Assembly: GCF_026151205.1 (NCBI RefSeq)
Contig: NC_087072.1
Coordinates: forward strand, 16,631,669-16,695,668
Origin: Bolinopsis microptera
Taxonomy: Eukaryota > Ctenophora > Tentaculata > Lobata > Bolinopsidae
Length of the DNA stretch: 64,000 nucleotides
Reading direction: 5' to 3'
Shown here piece after piece: positions 12,501 to 24,307 of the stretch. A program made the position numbers and the translations under genes. The number at the start of each line of letters is the position of its first letter. The stretch's first letter is position 1. The notes beneath the pieces were generated by a model that was not told the DNA's origin, ran no database searches, and was given only the letters and a program-made list of their open reading frames with translations.

Positions 12501-13913
12501 TTACCATTTTTCTGGTGGTCCGATGCTATATATAGCTTCTGTATAGCTTCTGTATAGCTTCTGTACAGCATCCGATGCTATATATAGCATATATGTGTAT
12601 ATACACAAAATTTTATACAGATGTTTTGTGAAATGTATGTTGTACACGTCAATTGGGGGTGTTCTCGCAAATAAAATAATTGGTCACTCACTTTTGATGC
12701 GTTAGGAGTCTATATCGGTGTACGGCGCCAACGTTCTTCTAAGTTTACACGTCACTGCTGATAATTAATTGTTACATTATTGTGAGTGGAAGAAATATAC
12801 ATTTTTTACTTGAAAAATTGAACCAGACGGATAATAATTAAGTAAAATATATAATGTTCTATCTAAACCGATGTTTCAGGTTCAATTATGGAAGATTAGT
12901 CGTATATTTAGGCTTGCTTTTAAGCAACTTAGAGAAGGCTATTTCTTACGGAGATGGTGATCGCGAGACCCGGTGCTTGAAATTGACCATACCCATCTTT
13001 CGAAGAATGGGCAGAACCAAGTATGCTCAGTCAATGTTGAGACGGGTTGTAATGATCAAAAGCGTGCTCTCCGAAGCTGATGCCTATGAGTATCGCCATA
13101 ATACAACAATTGGTAAACATTTTTCATTATTGATCGCTACACTAGTCATACACAATAGTTCTGAACTGATGTCACAAATTCCTAACATTACAAAAAGGAA
13201 TATTGTACAGTTTACATTATCATTTTGGGATGTATGCCAACATATAACTGGACACTTGTCTTTGTTTCAATAAGGGATATCGAATACGCTTCGGATATGA
13301 TAAACGTTTCCATCATTCAAGTATAGAGTAGAGTAGCATCAAACACTATAATACATGCATTTGGTAATTTGATAGTGATTCACTGGATAACATTGTAGTA
13401 TAATATAATAATTACAAACTTTCAGGGCTTGGAGTAGGCCCAGGCAGGAGAAAGTCGGTAGACTACTACATGGAGCTGCTCAATAATATCCTGTCTAGAA
13501 TGATCGGCAAAACTTTCACCCTTGAAACATTGATGAAGACAGCAAACGCTCTGGGGTACCTGCACACGATCAAGAAGGTAGTGGAGGAGGAGATTAGAGG
13601 TTAGCTACCATGATAACTCAACTCCGAAACGAAACTAAATTTCATTGACTCAATTCGAGAGTATCAAAGCCAATAATTCGCTTTGCTGCAAAAATAATTT
13701 GATATGACCTAAACAGGGATAAAAAGAAAGAAGAACAAAAGGAAGGAAGTCGGAGGTATTTATGAGAAATTGCTCTATAATGTCAAAAACGGAGAGTTAT
13801 TTAAATTTACTCCGAGCAGAAAGTCACCTGCCGGCCTCTCGATAAAGAAGAACATTCACTTTGACAACAGGAGCAAAATAACGATGACAAACTGGATGTT
13901 GACAAGTAAATAA
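6580..13913 (+). CDS. 18-exon gene, DUF6589-like protein with N-terminal membrane anchor
   Basis: Exons: 6580-6676, 6807-6907, 7105-7200, 7294-7389, 7668-7773, 7917-8191, 8387-8488, 8632-8782, 9175-9429, 9580-9819, 10061-10300, 10470-10735, 10904-11044, 11284-11598, 12355-12476, 12880-13112, 13426-13599, 13717-13913. All borders are GT-AG, all phases match, and the total is 3,207 nt (1,068 aa). The start ATG gives MSLPDFIIKYFEAHH and then a hydrophobic helix (residues ~15-40). A CTLCG...LCRKDF zinc-type motif lies in exon 6. Exons 9-18 resemble the DUF6589 family: AVDIVGDNFN, VTVPLGIIPENQ, YGDYLTRERLQGAK, ESKLDRASF and a C-terminal GLGVGPGRRKSVDYYMELLN. DUF6589 is common in invertebrates and fungi, probably transposon-derived, and of unknown biochemical role. 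The membrane anchor is unexpected for such a protein. Weak sites are the exon 10 donor (GTCAGC) and exon 12's acceptor choice. Family assignment is from memory of motifs; the gene structure is well supported. Confidence 0.82.
7037..7414 (+). repeat. Perfect 189-bp tandem duplication carrying exon 3
   Basis: Positions 7037-7225 and 7226-7414 read as identical. Each copy contains intron, a CCAG acceptor, a 96-bp phase-0 exon (7105-7200 and 7294-7389) and a GTATGC donor. Each exon encodes 32 residues beginning GFEVTVSGSPVLRVKSPQPV, so both copies can be spliced in without changing frame. Perfect identity means a very recent duplication or an assembly artefact. Confidence 0.95.
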
Positions 13914-16639
13914 CTAATCTAGCTGCTGATAAGTAGTACATGATTCGCAGTGTAATTGTAATATAAATAAAGCTTAAAGATTGGTTAATTGGCTGCAAGT
14001 CAAGCTTGCAATAAATTTGGACTAGATTGTTGGTTTAAGTATCTATTTTAAATCTGAAAATCTAGCGGGGTTTGATTAATAAAAAGTAAATACGGCAACA
14101 TGCGTTCAGAGAACTAAATTAACACAGAATATTTTGTATGGTGCTTATTATCATATCCTTAGGTTTGATAAGATATCAGAACACGTACTACAAGAATAAT
14201 ACTCATGCGGAAATCGGAATGATTGAAACAAATGAAGATGATGAGGATAAGAATGATGAGGAAGATAAGATGATGAGGAAGAGAAGACAGAAGAAGAAGA
14301 TGAAGACGTTTCGGATAACGAAGATGATCTCTTACAGGAAGAGTTTCTTGTCCAATTCGTTAACTTTGTAGACGAAAGAATAGAACGTAGTTAAAACTGC
14401 ACCATTTACAGTGATAATGATATTAATGCTTTTCATACAAAGTTATAACGAATTCTTCATGTCGTGCATCCTGGGTTTGGACAGAATATGCCCGCTTATC
14501 AAGTTAGACAAATAGAACATAATAAAAAAGTCCGAATTTTATAGAGCGTTTATATATTACGTCAGCAGCCGAGAGATGGAGGGGAGGGGAGGGGTCTCGG
14601 CCTTGCTGAATGTCCGCAAACATACCTAAATGTTGGCCAAAATTGATCTAATTCCAATGAATTTGATTCCAGCTTGATATTAATATTTCAGTGAAATAAA
14701 CTTAATTGTAGAACAACTGTATAAAATCAGTCGACTGAGCCCCATTTTAAATTTGGTCCAGGGGTCGGGGAGAGGTCTAGCAAATGAGGACGTATATTGG
14801 GGAGCCGAGGGGAGGGGGGAGAGTCGCCAAATGCTAACAGTTACTGACAGAGAAGGGGAGCTAGAGCTTGGGTAAAAATTATCAAAACGTTGCTCACGTA
14901 ATATGTGAACGCTTCTTTATTTGATGAGCGTTTGCGACGAATTACCCCACCAAGCCGTAGCTGTGCGGCTCCACGTGATACTGAACAACCATTCGATATT
15001 TTACTGATTTGACTGTGATCATCAGATCTTTGCAAGACGTAACACATTTCAAATTTGCAACTATAACACACATATTTTTAAACAATCATTAATCTCAATA
15101 AGTCATGCTTACAGGAAAATTGACCAGAAAATATCCTCCATGACACAAACGGTTGATATCCATTCGTCCCTGAAAAAATATTCATTAAATGTTTTCGCCA
15201 TGAAACGGACCAAACAGATCCTAACTCATATTCCACTATTACTAATCATTGCATATTGCTGAAAAATGAATCATGATAATTTCAGCTTAGCAGCTATCAT
15301 AAGTTAGTTTATTAAAATGTTCCACTGTAAAACTCTGTTTCAAAAATTCCCAATTTATCGACATTTAAATAAAAACCTTTTATAGTTGTATTTGACAAAC
15401 ATTTCGCACAGTTTGAGAGTTATAGTCATCAGCTGAAACACGCAAAGCAAAGCATAAGGCAAGTCGACTTGTTTTTCTCCTGTAGACAGTAGAGTAGTGT
15501 CTTAGTAACCATCCTATAAGAAAATATCATTTATTGATAAGACATAAACATATTGTATCTAAGTGCGACAGATTACCATTATATCAGATATCAGAATTTT
15601 GGAAATTAAATTAGAGAAATATGTGAATCAACATTAAATAGGTATTCATTTCATATTCTTGTTCCAAATATGATAACTTGGTTAGTAGATACAATAATGA
15701 TCAGGAAATATGTTAGAAAATGAGCAGTTAGCAGTACACATTAAAAACAATAAAGATTATTCGATAAACTATTTTGAAGCTGTGTTTCAACTTTCGTATT
15801 GATCTTATACCGCCTGATTTTAATGTAAGACAATTAAATGTTAGCGCCTCGTTTATCGATATCAAGAAGACTTTTTAGCACGATACATTCAAGTGTAGCC
15901 TATAAATCAAGTATGAACCGTGTAACGGGATATTTAAACCTTATAAGGAGCGCTACTTTGTACGGTCCCCTGATTACAAATTTATGATTTATATGTCACT
16001 TGATATCGGCGCGCCGCCCACGTGATTTCTCAAAGAATATTTCTAGGTGATTCTATTATCGACCAGTTTCGGTAAAAATGTAAAATGTACTGAAGATGGC
16101 ATGAACAGTGTACACCGAGATGTAAGGGAGATGTAATACATGGCATGTAGAGACATATTTAACATATACATTATAAACTTAACTTAAATTTGAAATGCTT
16201 TTACTGGGCACATTTAAATTACGGAATTGTCACGTGGGTATCAGCATTTGCAAAGAATATAAGAAGCTCGGAAGTCCATGACCACATCCAAATATTATTT
16301 TAAAATATTATATATTTTAAAATATTGTTATGACTCGAAATCAAAATGATCCGTGCTATATTTAGGAAACCTAAGTATAATATTAAGAAGTCGAGTACAC
16401 ACTTCAGTGTATTGAACAACAAGCTATACTACAAAACCCCTCAATTAATTAACGCAGAGATATAAAAGTCGTAATACCTTCAATTATAAGGTATTATTCT
16501 TAAAACCGAGCTCTTTGCTCCACCCCGGCGATCCAGTGACTGCATAACTTAACTGTAAAATTATCTGTTATAAAATTATTTGTTATCCCGCAGTCACCAG
16601 TTATAGAGTTATAGGCTACTGCGTACTCCAGTGACCCAC
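13914..16639. other. Spacer; acidic reading frame and G-rich tracts only
   Basis: At 14220-14395 there is a GAT/GAA-rich stretch. One frame reads acidic and ends NFVDERIERS, but it starts just after a stop, so it may be decayed coding sequence or 3' untranslated sequence of the upstream gene. G-runs occur at 14578-14594 (GGAGGGGAGGGGAGGGG), about 14759-14778 and about 14799-14823, inside a loosely repeated motif. TATTTTAAAATAT palindromes lie at about 16294-16330. No gene seen. Confidence 0.5.
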
Positions 16640-18898
16640 TCATCAATATAGGGCCTGTCGTGATATCATGGATCGCTTAGGTTCCACCAGGATCTGGTAG
16701 TCCTCATAATTCTGCGGCCTCTATGTGTCGTCATCTCGCACAACTCCGAAAAACCGTTGTGAGTTTGGCATGTGAAAATTTGCAGCCTTCCAGACATCGA
16801 TTGGGTTAACGAGTTGTCGTACGTCACCTCAAGATCGGGTGACAGGGGGCTGAACAGGCCAGAACCCAATTGATTGGGTCTGAGGTCACGTGATTATGAG
16901 CCTGAGGTCACGTGACTATGACGTCACCAGAGCTCGTTCTCCGTTTCCCGCTCTTTGGACCAGGTGAGCTTGCATGCATGTGAAAGTGGGTGTAAGTACA
17001 GCTGTACTGTAGTTACATCCAATTACCCCTAGGCCCTAATAGAACGAAGATTTATTTTCTGACAGAAAGCTAGAAATTTACCAAAATATCGACTTTGTTC
17101 AAAATTTATTTTGATGACCACTCCTGACCTAAAATTGCACGAGAAATCGATTAAACTTGGTTTCAGAACTCAACAATGCTTCCTTATGCCTTAAAATCCA
17201 TGTTTTATCGATACAATAAACATTTTGATCCTGTGGATTAATTAGTAACAGGTAACAAATGCACAGAAAAAACCATCGCACTTACATTGCATTCTTAACG
17301 GGTCGATTTCGAGTGACCAATAATCGTCGTGATGATATTTATACGTCATGCGTTCCTGATCATCATCAGCAATCAAGAGACAGGAGCGGCGGTTGCTTCA
17401 AATCAATGGTTTACGTTATTTTTGTGAATTCGACCCCTGTTTTAACGGTTATCAGACTTTGTAATGGAATGTATTGAGGATATCTTTACAAATAAGAGGA
17501 CCAGTAAATAAAATTGCCACAAGTGTTTCTCTCACTCACTTTCGATAAGACACAATGAAAATTCTTACTTAACCATAAGATTCGGAATTTTTCAACCGTT
17601 GAAGAATATCGGAATTTTATAAAATCTAATCACACTTATGAACCTTTGAACGGTTAATCGAAAAATTGTGAATGATACCGCTGCAATTGTCTTATCAGTT
17701 ATATGTATAAAAACCTTGCGTTAGGTGGCAGTTAAATGAGGAATGAGTTGTTAGAATTCGGGCACCCTGAATCGGTCATTCTGGCTAAACTAGGTATTTA
17801 TTTAACACCATAGTACAGCCTTTAAATGGTGTTTTATAAAAAAACACCGGTATTCTTTAAAATATTCATGAAACTTATATATGATAATATACAAAAACAT
17901 ATATAATATTGTATAATTATATACATCAGATTTCCATTTTGTGTCCTACGTTCCGAATCTTATGGTTAAGTAAAAATTTTCATTGTGTCTTATCGAAAGT
18001 GAGTGAGAGAAACACTTGTGGCAATTTTATTTACTGGTCCTCTTATTTGTAAAGATATCCTCAATACATTCAATTACAAAGTCTGATAACCGTTAAAACA
18101 TTGGTCGAATTCACAAAAATAACGTAAACCATTGATTTGAAGCAACCGCCGCTCCTGTCTCTTGATTGCTGATGATGATCAGGAACGCATGACGTATAAA
18201 TATCATCACGACGATTATTGGTCACTCGAAATCGACCCGTTAAGAATGCAATGTAAGTGCGATGGTTTTTTCTGTGCATTTGTTACCTGTTACTAATTAA
18301 TCCACAGGATCAAAATGTTTATTGTATCGATAAAACATGGATTTTAAGGCATAAGGAAGCATTGTTGAGTTCTGAAACCAAGTTTAATCGATTTCTCGTG
18401 CAATTTTAGGTCAGGAGTGGTCATCAAAATAAATTTTGAACAAAGTCGATATTTTGGTAAATTTCTAGCTTTCTGTCAGAAAATAAATCTTCGTTCTATT
18501 AGGGCCTAGGGGTAATTGGATGTAACTACAGTACAGCTGTACTTACACCCACTTTCACATGCATGCAAGCTCACCTGGTCCAAAGAGCGGGAAACGGAGA
18601 ACGAGCTCTGGTGACGTCATAGTCACGTGACCTCAGGCTCATAATCACGTGACCTCAGACCCAATCAATTGGGTTCTGGCCTGTTCAGCCCCCTGTCACC
18701 CGATCTTGAGGTGACGTACGACAACTCGTTAACCCAATCGATGTCTGGAAGGCTGCAAATTTTCACATGCCAAACTCACAACGGTTTTTCGGAGTTGTGC
18801 GAGATGACGACACATAGAGGCCGCAGAATTATGAGGACTACCTGATCCTGGTGGAACCTAAGCGATACATGATATCACGACAGGCCCTATCATCAATA
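16640..18898. mobile_element. Foldback (MULE-like) element, 939-bp inverted arms, 9-bp TSD
   Basis: The element runs 16649-18889. Its left arm (16649-17587) and right arm (17951-18889) pair with a constant coordinate sum of 35538, so there is no net indel, and only scattered mismatches. The ends are TAGGGCCTGTCG...CGACAGGCCCTA. Both sides are flanked by TCATCAATA (16640-16648 and 18890-18898), a 9-bp target duplication. The 363-bp centre has no long ORF. The short ORFs at 17259-17477 and 18070-18279 are the same sequence on opposite arms, not genes. Long inverted repeats with a 9-bp duplication fit Mutator-like or foldback elements. High arm identity indicates recent insertion or arm conversion. 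Confidence 0.92.
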
Positions 18899-19133
18899 CC
18901 ACACAAATCCCACTACATTTAATTATTACATTTTAATATTCCTCTAATACCAGCTTCCTCCTTCGTTAAAAAATTAATTTGGGTGAAATTAAACCACTTT
19001 TAATGACTATTCAATATTTAAATTGGAAAGTTAAATAAGATATTTTGTGTTTTATGAAATGTCAAAATTATAAGTATTACAACTGTTATAATAAATAAGT
19101 TGTAAATCTCCTACGTATATAATATTTATTACT

Positions 19134-19531
19134 ATATTACTAGAGTAGCAGAGTGTAGTCAAGTGTGCACTTCGATGTCCAAAATTTCATTATATTAGGT
19201 CATTTGAAACCAAATTCATCTAGGTAAGCGAGCACTATTAGTGCTGTGAGGGCCGATACTTTGGGGAAGGAGGGCTAACAGTGTGGATTTTCGTGAATAT
19301 ATATATGAAATAGATAGAATTGAGGATAGATAAAGTATGAATGTACTTGGTCAATTGTTTCTAAATCCTTTATACAAATATCCCAAATTTGCACCTGAGG
19401 GCAATTTAGAAATTTCGCCCTCTACGACTGGCCATAGCGATACTAATTATTGGGTATCTAGATGATTTTGGTTTGGAATGACCTAATAATCAACGATTAC
19501 ACTTGACTACACTCAGCTACTAGAGTAATAC
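19134..19531. mobile_element. MITE-like element with ~90-bp imperfect inverted repeats
   Basis: The left end TATTACTAGAGTAGCAGAG and following ...GTGTAGTCAAGTGT, then TTAGGTCATTTGAAACCAAA, match the reverse complement of the right end (ACACTTGACTACACTCAGCT, AGAGTAATA). The arms are diverged and there is no ORF inside. The flanks 18899-19133 hold nothing I can identify. Confidence 0.75.
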
Positions 19532-20220
19532 TCTCGACCGTGCGATAGCAAACCTATATCATATTTAAGGAAGCAAATCAGGGCGGGCAACGACAAATAT
19601 AATGTTTATATTGCTGACAGGAGTCCAGAATTTTCTCTGTCCTATTCCCCGTAAATCCAGTATAGTTTCTCAATAAGCAACCAAATCAATCGTTACCATG
19701 ATAAATTTGACCAAAATTTGAGAAAAATAGACACTGCTCTAAACACGGTAACTACATGTGCAGCAGCATTTCAAGGTTAAATTGCAGATATGCAAACAGT
19801 AAGATATTATGGCTTGTAAATTGTAGGGAATTACTAAAACACAGTAATGGCCATGGGTCTGTTGCTTTGGAAAATAAAAGAGCAACAGTTTTCAAATACG
19901 TATTTTTAAACGTCTTCATTATCATGTCTTCCTGGTTATGTTTGAATACATTCAATTGAGCAGATTGACTTAAGACCAGCAGTCAGCACGTTATCATGCG
20001 AATCATTATAATTGTAAAGAAGAATTGATATCAGAGCACTCAAGTATCGTAAGTTAATTGTTAAACCAACGAAAACAGCATTAACATTGCACATAACTAT
20101 GAGAGTTCGATGATCACAACTTCGATAAGTAAGTAGAATTAAAACTGTTGAACGGTAATCTGTTGAAAATTAACAGTCGAAGGTTGAATATTCATAAACA
20201 TAATGTAAGGTAAGACAAAA
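19532..20220. other. Spacer, nothing identified
   Basis: AT-rich. Two fully overlapping antisense ORFs at 19752-19959 have no family signature and look like chance. Confidence 0.5.
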
Positions 20221-21018
20221 TCATGTCCCTAAAAAAATCATGTCCCTAAAAAAACATTGTTTTAGACTCCTCAGGAATGTTATCAGAAGAAAGTATCTTT
20301 TTAGTAAAGCTCAGCTTAAGCTCATTGTTAATAGCATTATCGTCTGCAAATTGGATTACTGCAACGCCCTTTACTTTGGAATCAGTGACTACCTCATCCA
20401 TCAGCTTCAACTCATTCAAAATGCTGCTGCTAAAGCAATAGTAGGACTATATAAACATGATCATTTAGGAGATACTCTGAAAGACCTTCATTGGCTGCCT
20501 ATCAGTTACAGAATTCAGTACAAATTATTACTTCTTGTTTATAAATGTCTAAATGGCATGGGACCAGATTATTTAAGTACAATGTTCAAATTTGCAAACT
20601 ATAATCATCTTATCTATTTGACTGAACCTAGAGTGCACACACAATATGGAGAAAGATCTTTTCAGAAAGTTGGCCCTAAATTATGGAATGAACTACCATT
20701 TGAGATTAAGAATTGTACAACATTGGACTCTTTTAAAGTGTATCTGAAAACATTTCTTTTCAAACGTGCTCATAATATTGTATCTTAATATTTTTCAATC
20801 CTTGTTTTCCCTATTTAGTTCTACTGGAAAATGCATACACATTATCGTTTATTTAGTGAATCAAGTCTAATCACCCTTATCTGGTTTAGAATATAAATGT
20901 GGGTTGCTTTTTCAGGTTTTATTGTATCCTGAACTGTTTTCGTGGCACACCTGTGCATTTTAAGTTGTTGTGCCACTATAATATAAAAGTTTAAATTATT
21001 ATTATTATTTTAAAAGTG
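20221..21018 (+). mobile_element. LINE (CR1/L2-like) 3' fragment
   Basis: A 182-residue ORF (20240-20788) matches the region downstream of reverse transcriptase in CR1/L2-like LINEs: CKLDYCNALYFGI, LIQNAAAKAIVGL, LHWLPISYRIQYK, and GERSFQKVGPKLWNELPFEI near the end. The RT catalytic motifs are absent, so this is a 5'-truncated copy. The 3' region ends in a TTATTATTATTATTTT tail near 21018, as expected for LINE insertion. The 5' end is marked by two copies of a 17-bp unit TCATGTCCCTAAAAAAA (20221-20254). Confidence 0.85.
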
Positions 21019-21203
21019 GAGACAAAAACAGGCTCATAACGATCGACGAGTTTGGAGCATACAGACACAGTTTAAGGAATATACGTACTTTAACTAATTT
21101 GAATAAACAATTTCGTTGCAGAGTCAGAATGATATTAATGTATACATTATTTAAGTCAAAGTCACACAGTTGATTGTGCTGAGGATTTACAATTTCTGTT
21201 TAG

Positions 21204-21311
21204 AACCTTATCAAAGCGGAGCCAGTGGAAATACTGACGGAGAAGAAGATCATGGACAAAGTCAATAAAATCTGGAGAAGATTTCAGCAGGATAATAACA
21301 AGAAATTGCAG
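21204..21311 (+). CDS. Possible isolated exon, unassigned
   Basis: Bounded by TCTGTTTAG acceptor and GTTACT donor, 108 bp, open and phase 0 at both ends. It encodes a basic helix-like stretch beginning NLIKAEPVEILTEKKIMDKV. I could not connect it to other exons. It may belong to a gene with large introns or be a relic. Confidence 0.3.
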
Positions 21312-21607
21312 GTTACTAAGTTTTAGCAAATTCTTGATCAATTATTGTATCAAACCATGTATTCGAATCAAATCGGTTCTCACCTTTTTGCCAACTGCTG
21401 CTGTACAGAGTCAAAATCTACAGAATAACGGGAAAAAAATGTACAGAACAGGGCCGTTAGAATTGTGATTAGTCTGTTAAAAATGGCAAACAGTCCTTCG
21501 GCAGAATGTTTTCCCTATACAGTTGAGAATGTGAAATTATCTTAATTGAAAGTAAACATACATAAACTAGAAAGAAAGTTGTAAATATTACTAGTCTTTA
21601 CATTCGA

Positions 21608-21665
21608 CAAAGCGTGATTTTACTTTTTCTAGCTATCCAGCTAGAAAAAGTAAAATCACGCTTTG
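21608..21665. repeat. Perfect 27-bp-stem hairpin with 4-nt loop
   Basis: 21608-21634 is the exact reverse complement of 21639-21665, with loop ATCC. The stem reads CAAAGCGTGATTTTACTTTT and onward. No flanking target duplication is obvious. It could be a tiny palindromic element or a microRNA-like precursor. Confidence 0.9.
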
Positions 21666-22852
21666 CGATTACAAACTTCTGGCATAAATACAGTAAGAAC
21701 GAAAAACTGAGCTAAGAAAACAAGCATAGATATCTAGAGCAAGCATGATATGAAGAAAACATAAATATGGAACTATTTCTGTCCTATCCGATCAAGGACC
21801 CACAACCTAGTAAATTAATTCCGCTAGTAGGCCTAATATAGCAATTTTCAATTCCTTTTTAAAAGGATTTTCATTAAAATGGTCTTAATAACTATTTTTA
21901 CTACTTTATTATATTGAAATAAATATTTGAAAACTACTTCAGTCAACAAATATGTACCAACTTGCATAAAACATGAATAAATAGGGATTTAAATTTGTTG
22001 CTACCCTAGCCATACTAAGACAATTTTGTAATATCCAACGCGAAATAATATCGACGATATCCACCACGGTTGTAAAATTAAGTTACAGATGCGCATGTTT
22101 AAACTCATTCTTAGCTAAAGTTTAACAAATCAAACCCAAAAATTTTCCTTTAAATTTATTTGAATATTTAATACTAGCATTTAATTAGATTTTACATACT
22201 AATTATAATAAATTGGATGTCATTTATCTAATTTAAAACGATGCAACAGTGATATGTCAAGTAAATCGGCGCGCGGCGAAGCAAATCGTCCATATTGAAT
22301 TTACAACCAAAATTTGGTTGTAGAAAAAGTAATTATTCCCTCCCTTCGATGCGAAGCAAGAATGCTAGTTTGCGCGGCGCGTCGAAGCGGCGAAGTCCTC
22401 CAAAATCTTGCCAGCTTGTTAATATTTGTTCGTGTTGAAAATGCAATGCATATTATGCATGCCAGCAGAACATTTCTGTGGCAAAAGTAAAACTGGCAGC
22501 CCATAATAAAAGCTATAGCGCATAATAAATTGATGAATATTTTCATACGCGATAATTCAAACGTAATGAAAGCTAATGTCAGCCGCGCCGCAAGGCTGAC
22601 ATTATCATACTCTGCATACACCGCGCCACCTCTCAGGCGCGCCACCTCTCAGCCACCACTCGTAGGTAGGAACTCCACTGTTACCTTGGTTCAACAGAAG
22701 TTCCAGAGTCGAATATAATGCCATTACTAAGAAACTCTGAAATTCTTAACCAGAATTCTTAACATCAGTCTTTTCTGTTTCACCTTTGTATTTGATTTGG
22801 ACTGCTCTTAAATTATCTCTCTGTAAAATTCTTCTACAATCGACGGAAGAGT
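21666..22852. other. Spacer with small GC-rich patches
   Basis: Mostly AT-rich. CG-rich patches (CGGCGAAG-type) lie at about 22265-22400 and 22580-22660. A 10-bp stem (AATGTCAGCC / GGCTGACATT) lies at 22575-22603. GGCGCGCCACCTCTCAG is partly repeated near 22625. Short overlapping ORFs on both strands (22301-22718) show no family. Probably old transposon sequence. Confidence 0.45.
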
Positions 22853-23853
22853 CTCGGTAATATGATGTACTGCATTATTTCGATTGCAGACATGATAGTT
22901 TTGATGTTGATGCTATTCTACACTCTTCCTCATCTGGAATCTGGTAGGATTCAGAGACCCTGTCATGTTTTCCTCTGAGCCGTTCTGCAAGGTGTGGAGT
23001 GTGGACTGTTTTATGGGGAGCTACCTCAAAGAGCACCGTGGTCCTGGTCGCAGTTCCTGGACTTTGCAGGACAATCGCTCTGCTGGATCCACTTAACATG
23101 AGTTTCAGGGCTATCAAGAAAAGGGTGGTGTTGGTTGCTCTGCTGAGTTACTTTGGAATCTTGGTGATCTGAACGAAACTGTTCCCATGTGGTACTTCTT
23201 CATCCAACTGAGGATGAAATGTGAGTGGCGCGATTTGACGGGCTGTGATGGGTCTTGTGTACAAAACAGGATCTTTGGATACACTTGAAGCTCGGTTACT
23301 CTGGCTCTACCTGTGCTACCTATGCTGGGGAGTGCAGTGATCTCTATTTACGCATTGAGGAAGGACGGAGGATGGAAAGAATCAGTGAAAAAGCAAGGAA
23401 GCATGACCATCACTCTCTTCACAGTCCTTTACGTAACACTGAATGTCCCCACCCTAATTTATTGGATAATCTTCCTAATCTCATACTCTCGTGGTATTGG
23501 TAATTGGGATACGTCTCTCTATAGATCACCCCTACTACTTCTTCTTCAATTTCTCAGAAGTACTGTGTGTTGGTCTTAACTCACTGTTGAATCCAATCCT
23601 CTATCTTGTGAGGATGAAGAAGCTGAGAGTATCCCAACAATTTTACAAGGGAATATTCCACCGGCATCCTCCCATAGGACTGCCATACCCCAGAGGTAGG
23701 CAAAACATCCACATGCTATCCTCTCGTGGGCCATCCAGCCCAGCCTCTCTTTTAAAAAATTTAAAAAAGGGAATCTCCCGTTTCAGATCAGCTACAGTTG
23801 GCCCGTCCGGCGTCCACAACGTCAACCGACCTCAACAAACGACCAAACTTTAG
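22853..23853 (+). pseudogene. Class A (rhodopsin-like) GPCR pseudogene, TM2 to C-tail
   Basis: Reading across frames recovers an ordered GPCR. TM2 appears as NMMYCIISIADMIVLMLMLF from about 22860. TM3 follows in another frame (TSKSTVVLVA ... CRTIALLDPLN, DRY-like position). TM5-TM6 (LPVLPMLGSAVISIYALRKD, ITLFTVLYVTLNVPTLIYW) lie at about 23300-23490, and TM7 with the NPxxY-type motif NPILYLVRMKK at about 23590-23630. There are at least three frame changes and stops (for example TGA after FGILVI near 23166), so it cannot encode a receptor. The basic C-tail (HRHPPIGLPYPRGRQNIHML) is also found as a fragment at about 46370-46483. Ligand type cannot be inferred. Confidence 0.8.
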
Positions 23854-24307
23854 GGGAGGTGGTGCAATTGGGTGATCCAGCAACCCGCTGTCGGGAGAAG
23901 AATTATGGTGGTATAGGTGATATATCGACGAGCGTAATTCATTTATGGAAGACGAGCTTATAAATAAACAGTAGAACTCGAAATCGATTACTTAGCGTAA
24001 AATACAGTATAGTATGAAGTTGCATTTAACAGATTTTAAGACATGCACAAATTCAAAAAATGGACACTTTCATATTGTATTGATCGGAATAAAATATTTA
24101 ACTCCAGAATCTTTATCAGTATATTTATTGACTCAAAAAACCAGTAGCTTGTTCAAAATATCGTTATTCTTAAATTGAAGGAATAAACTTGGAAAGTTGG
24201 GATGTAGTATTCAAAACATTGTTTAACGTTTTATCAAACGTATTCTTATTTCTTTCTGGCCCGAGAAGATTAGCAAAAGCGATAAAAACCAACAGTTCAT
24301 TAATTAA
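23854..24307. other. Spacer between GPCR relic and minus-strand gene
   Basis: AT-rich with no ORF of note. It is the 3' flank of the minus-strand gene ending at 24308. Confidence 0.5.

Noticed and set aside
14578-14823. G-runs as a promoter or quadruplex regulator
   Set aside because: No adjacent gene start is supported and the runs belong to a degenerate repeat.
17259-18279. Two identical 69-72-residue ORFs as duplicated genes
   Set aside because: They are mirror images on the arms of the foldback element, with no start context or domain.
19752-19959. Overlapping antisense ORFs
   Set aside because: Fully overlapping chance frames in AT-rich DNA with no motif.
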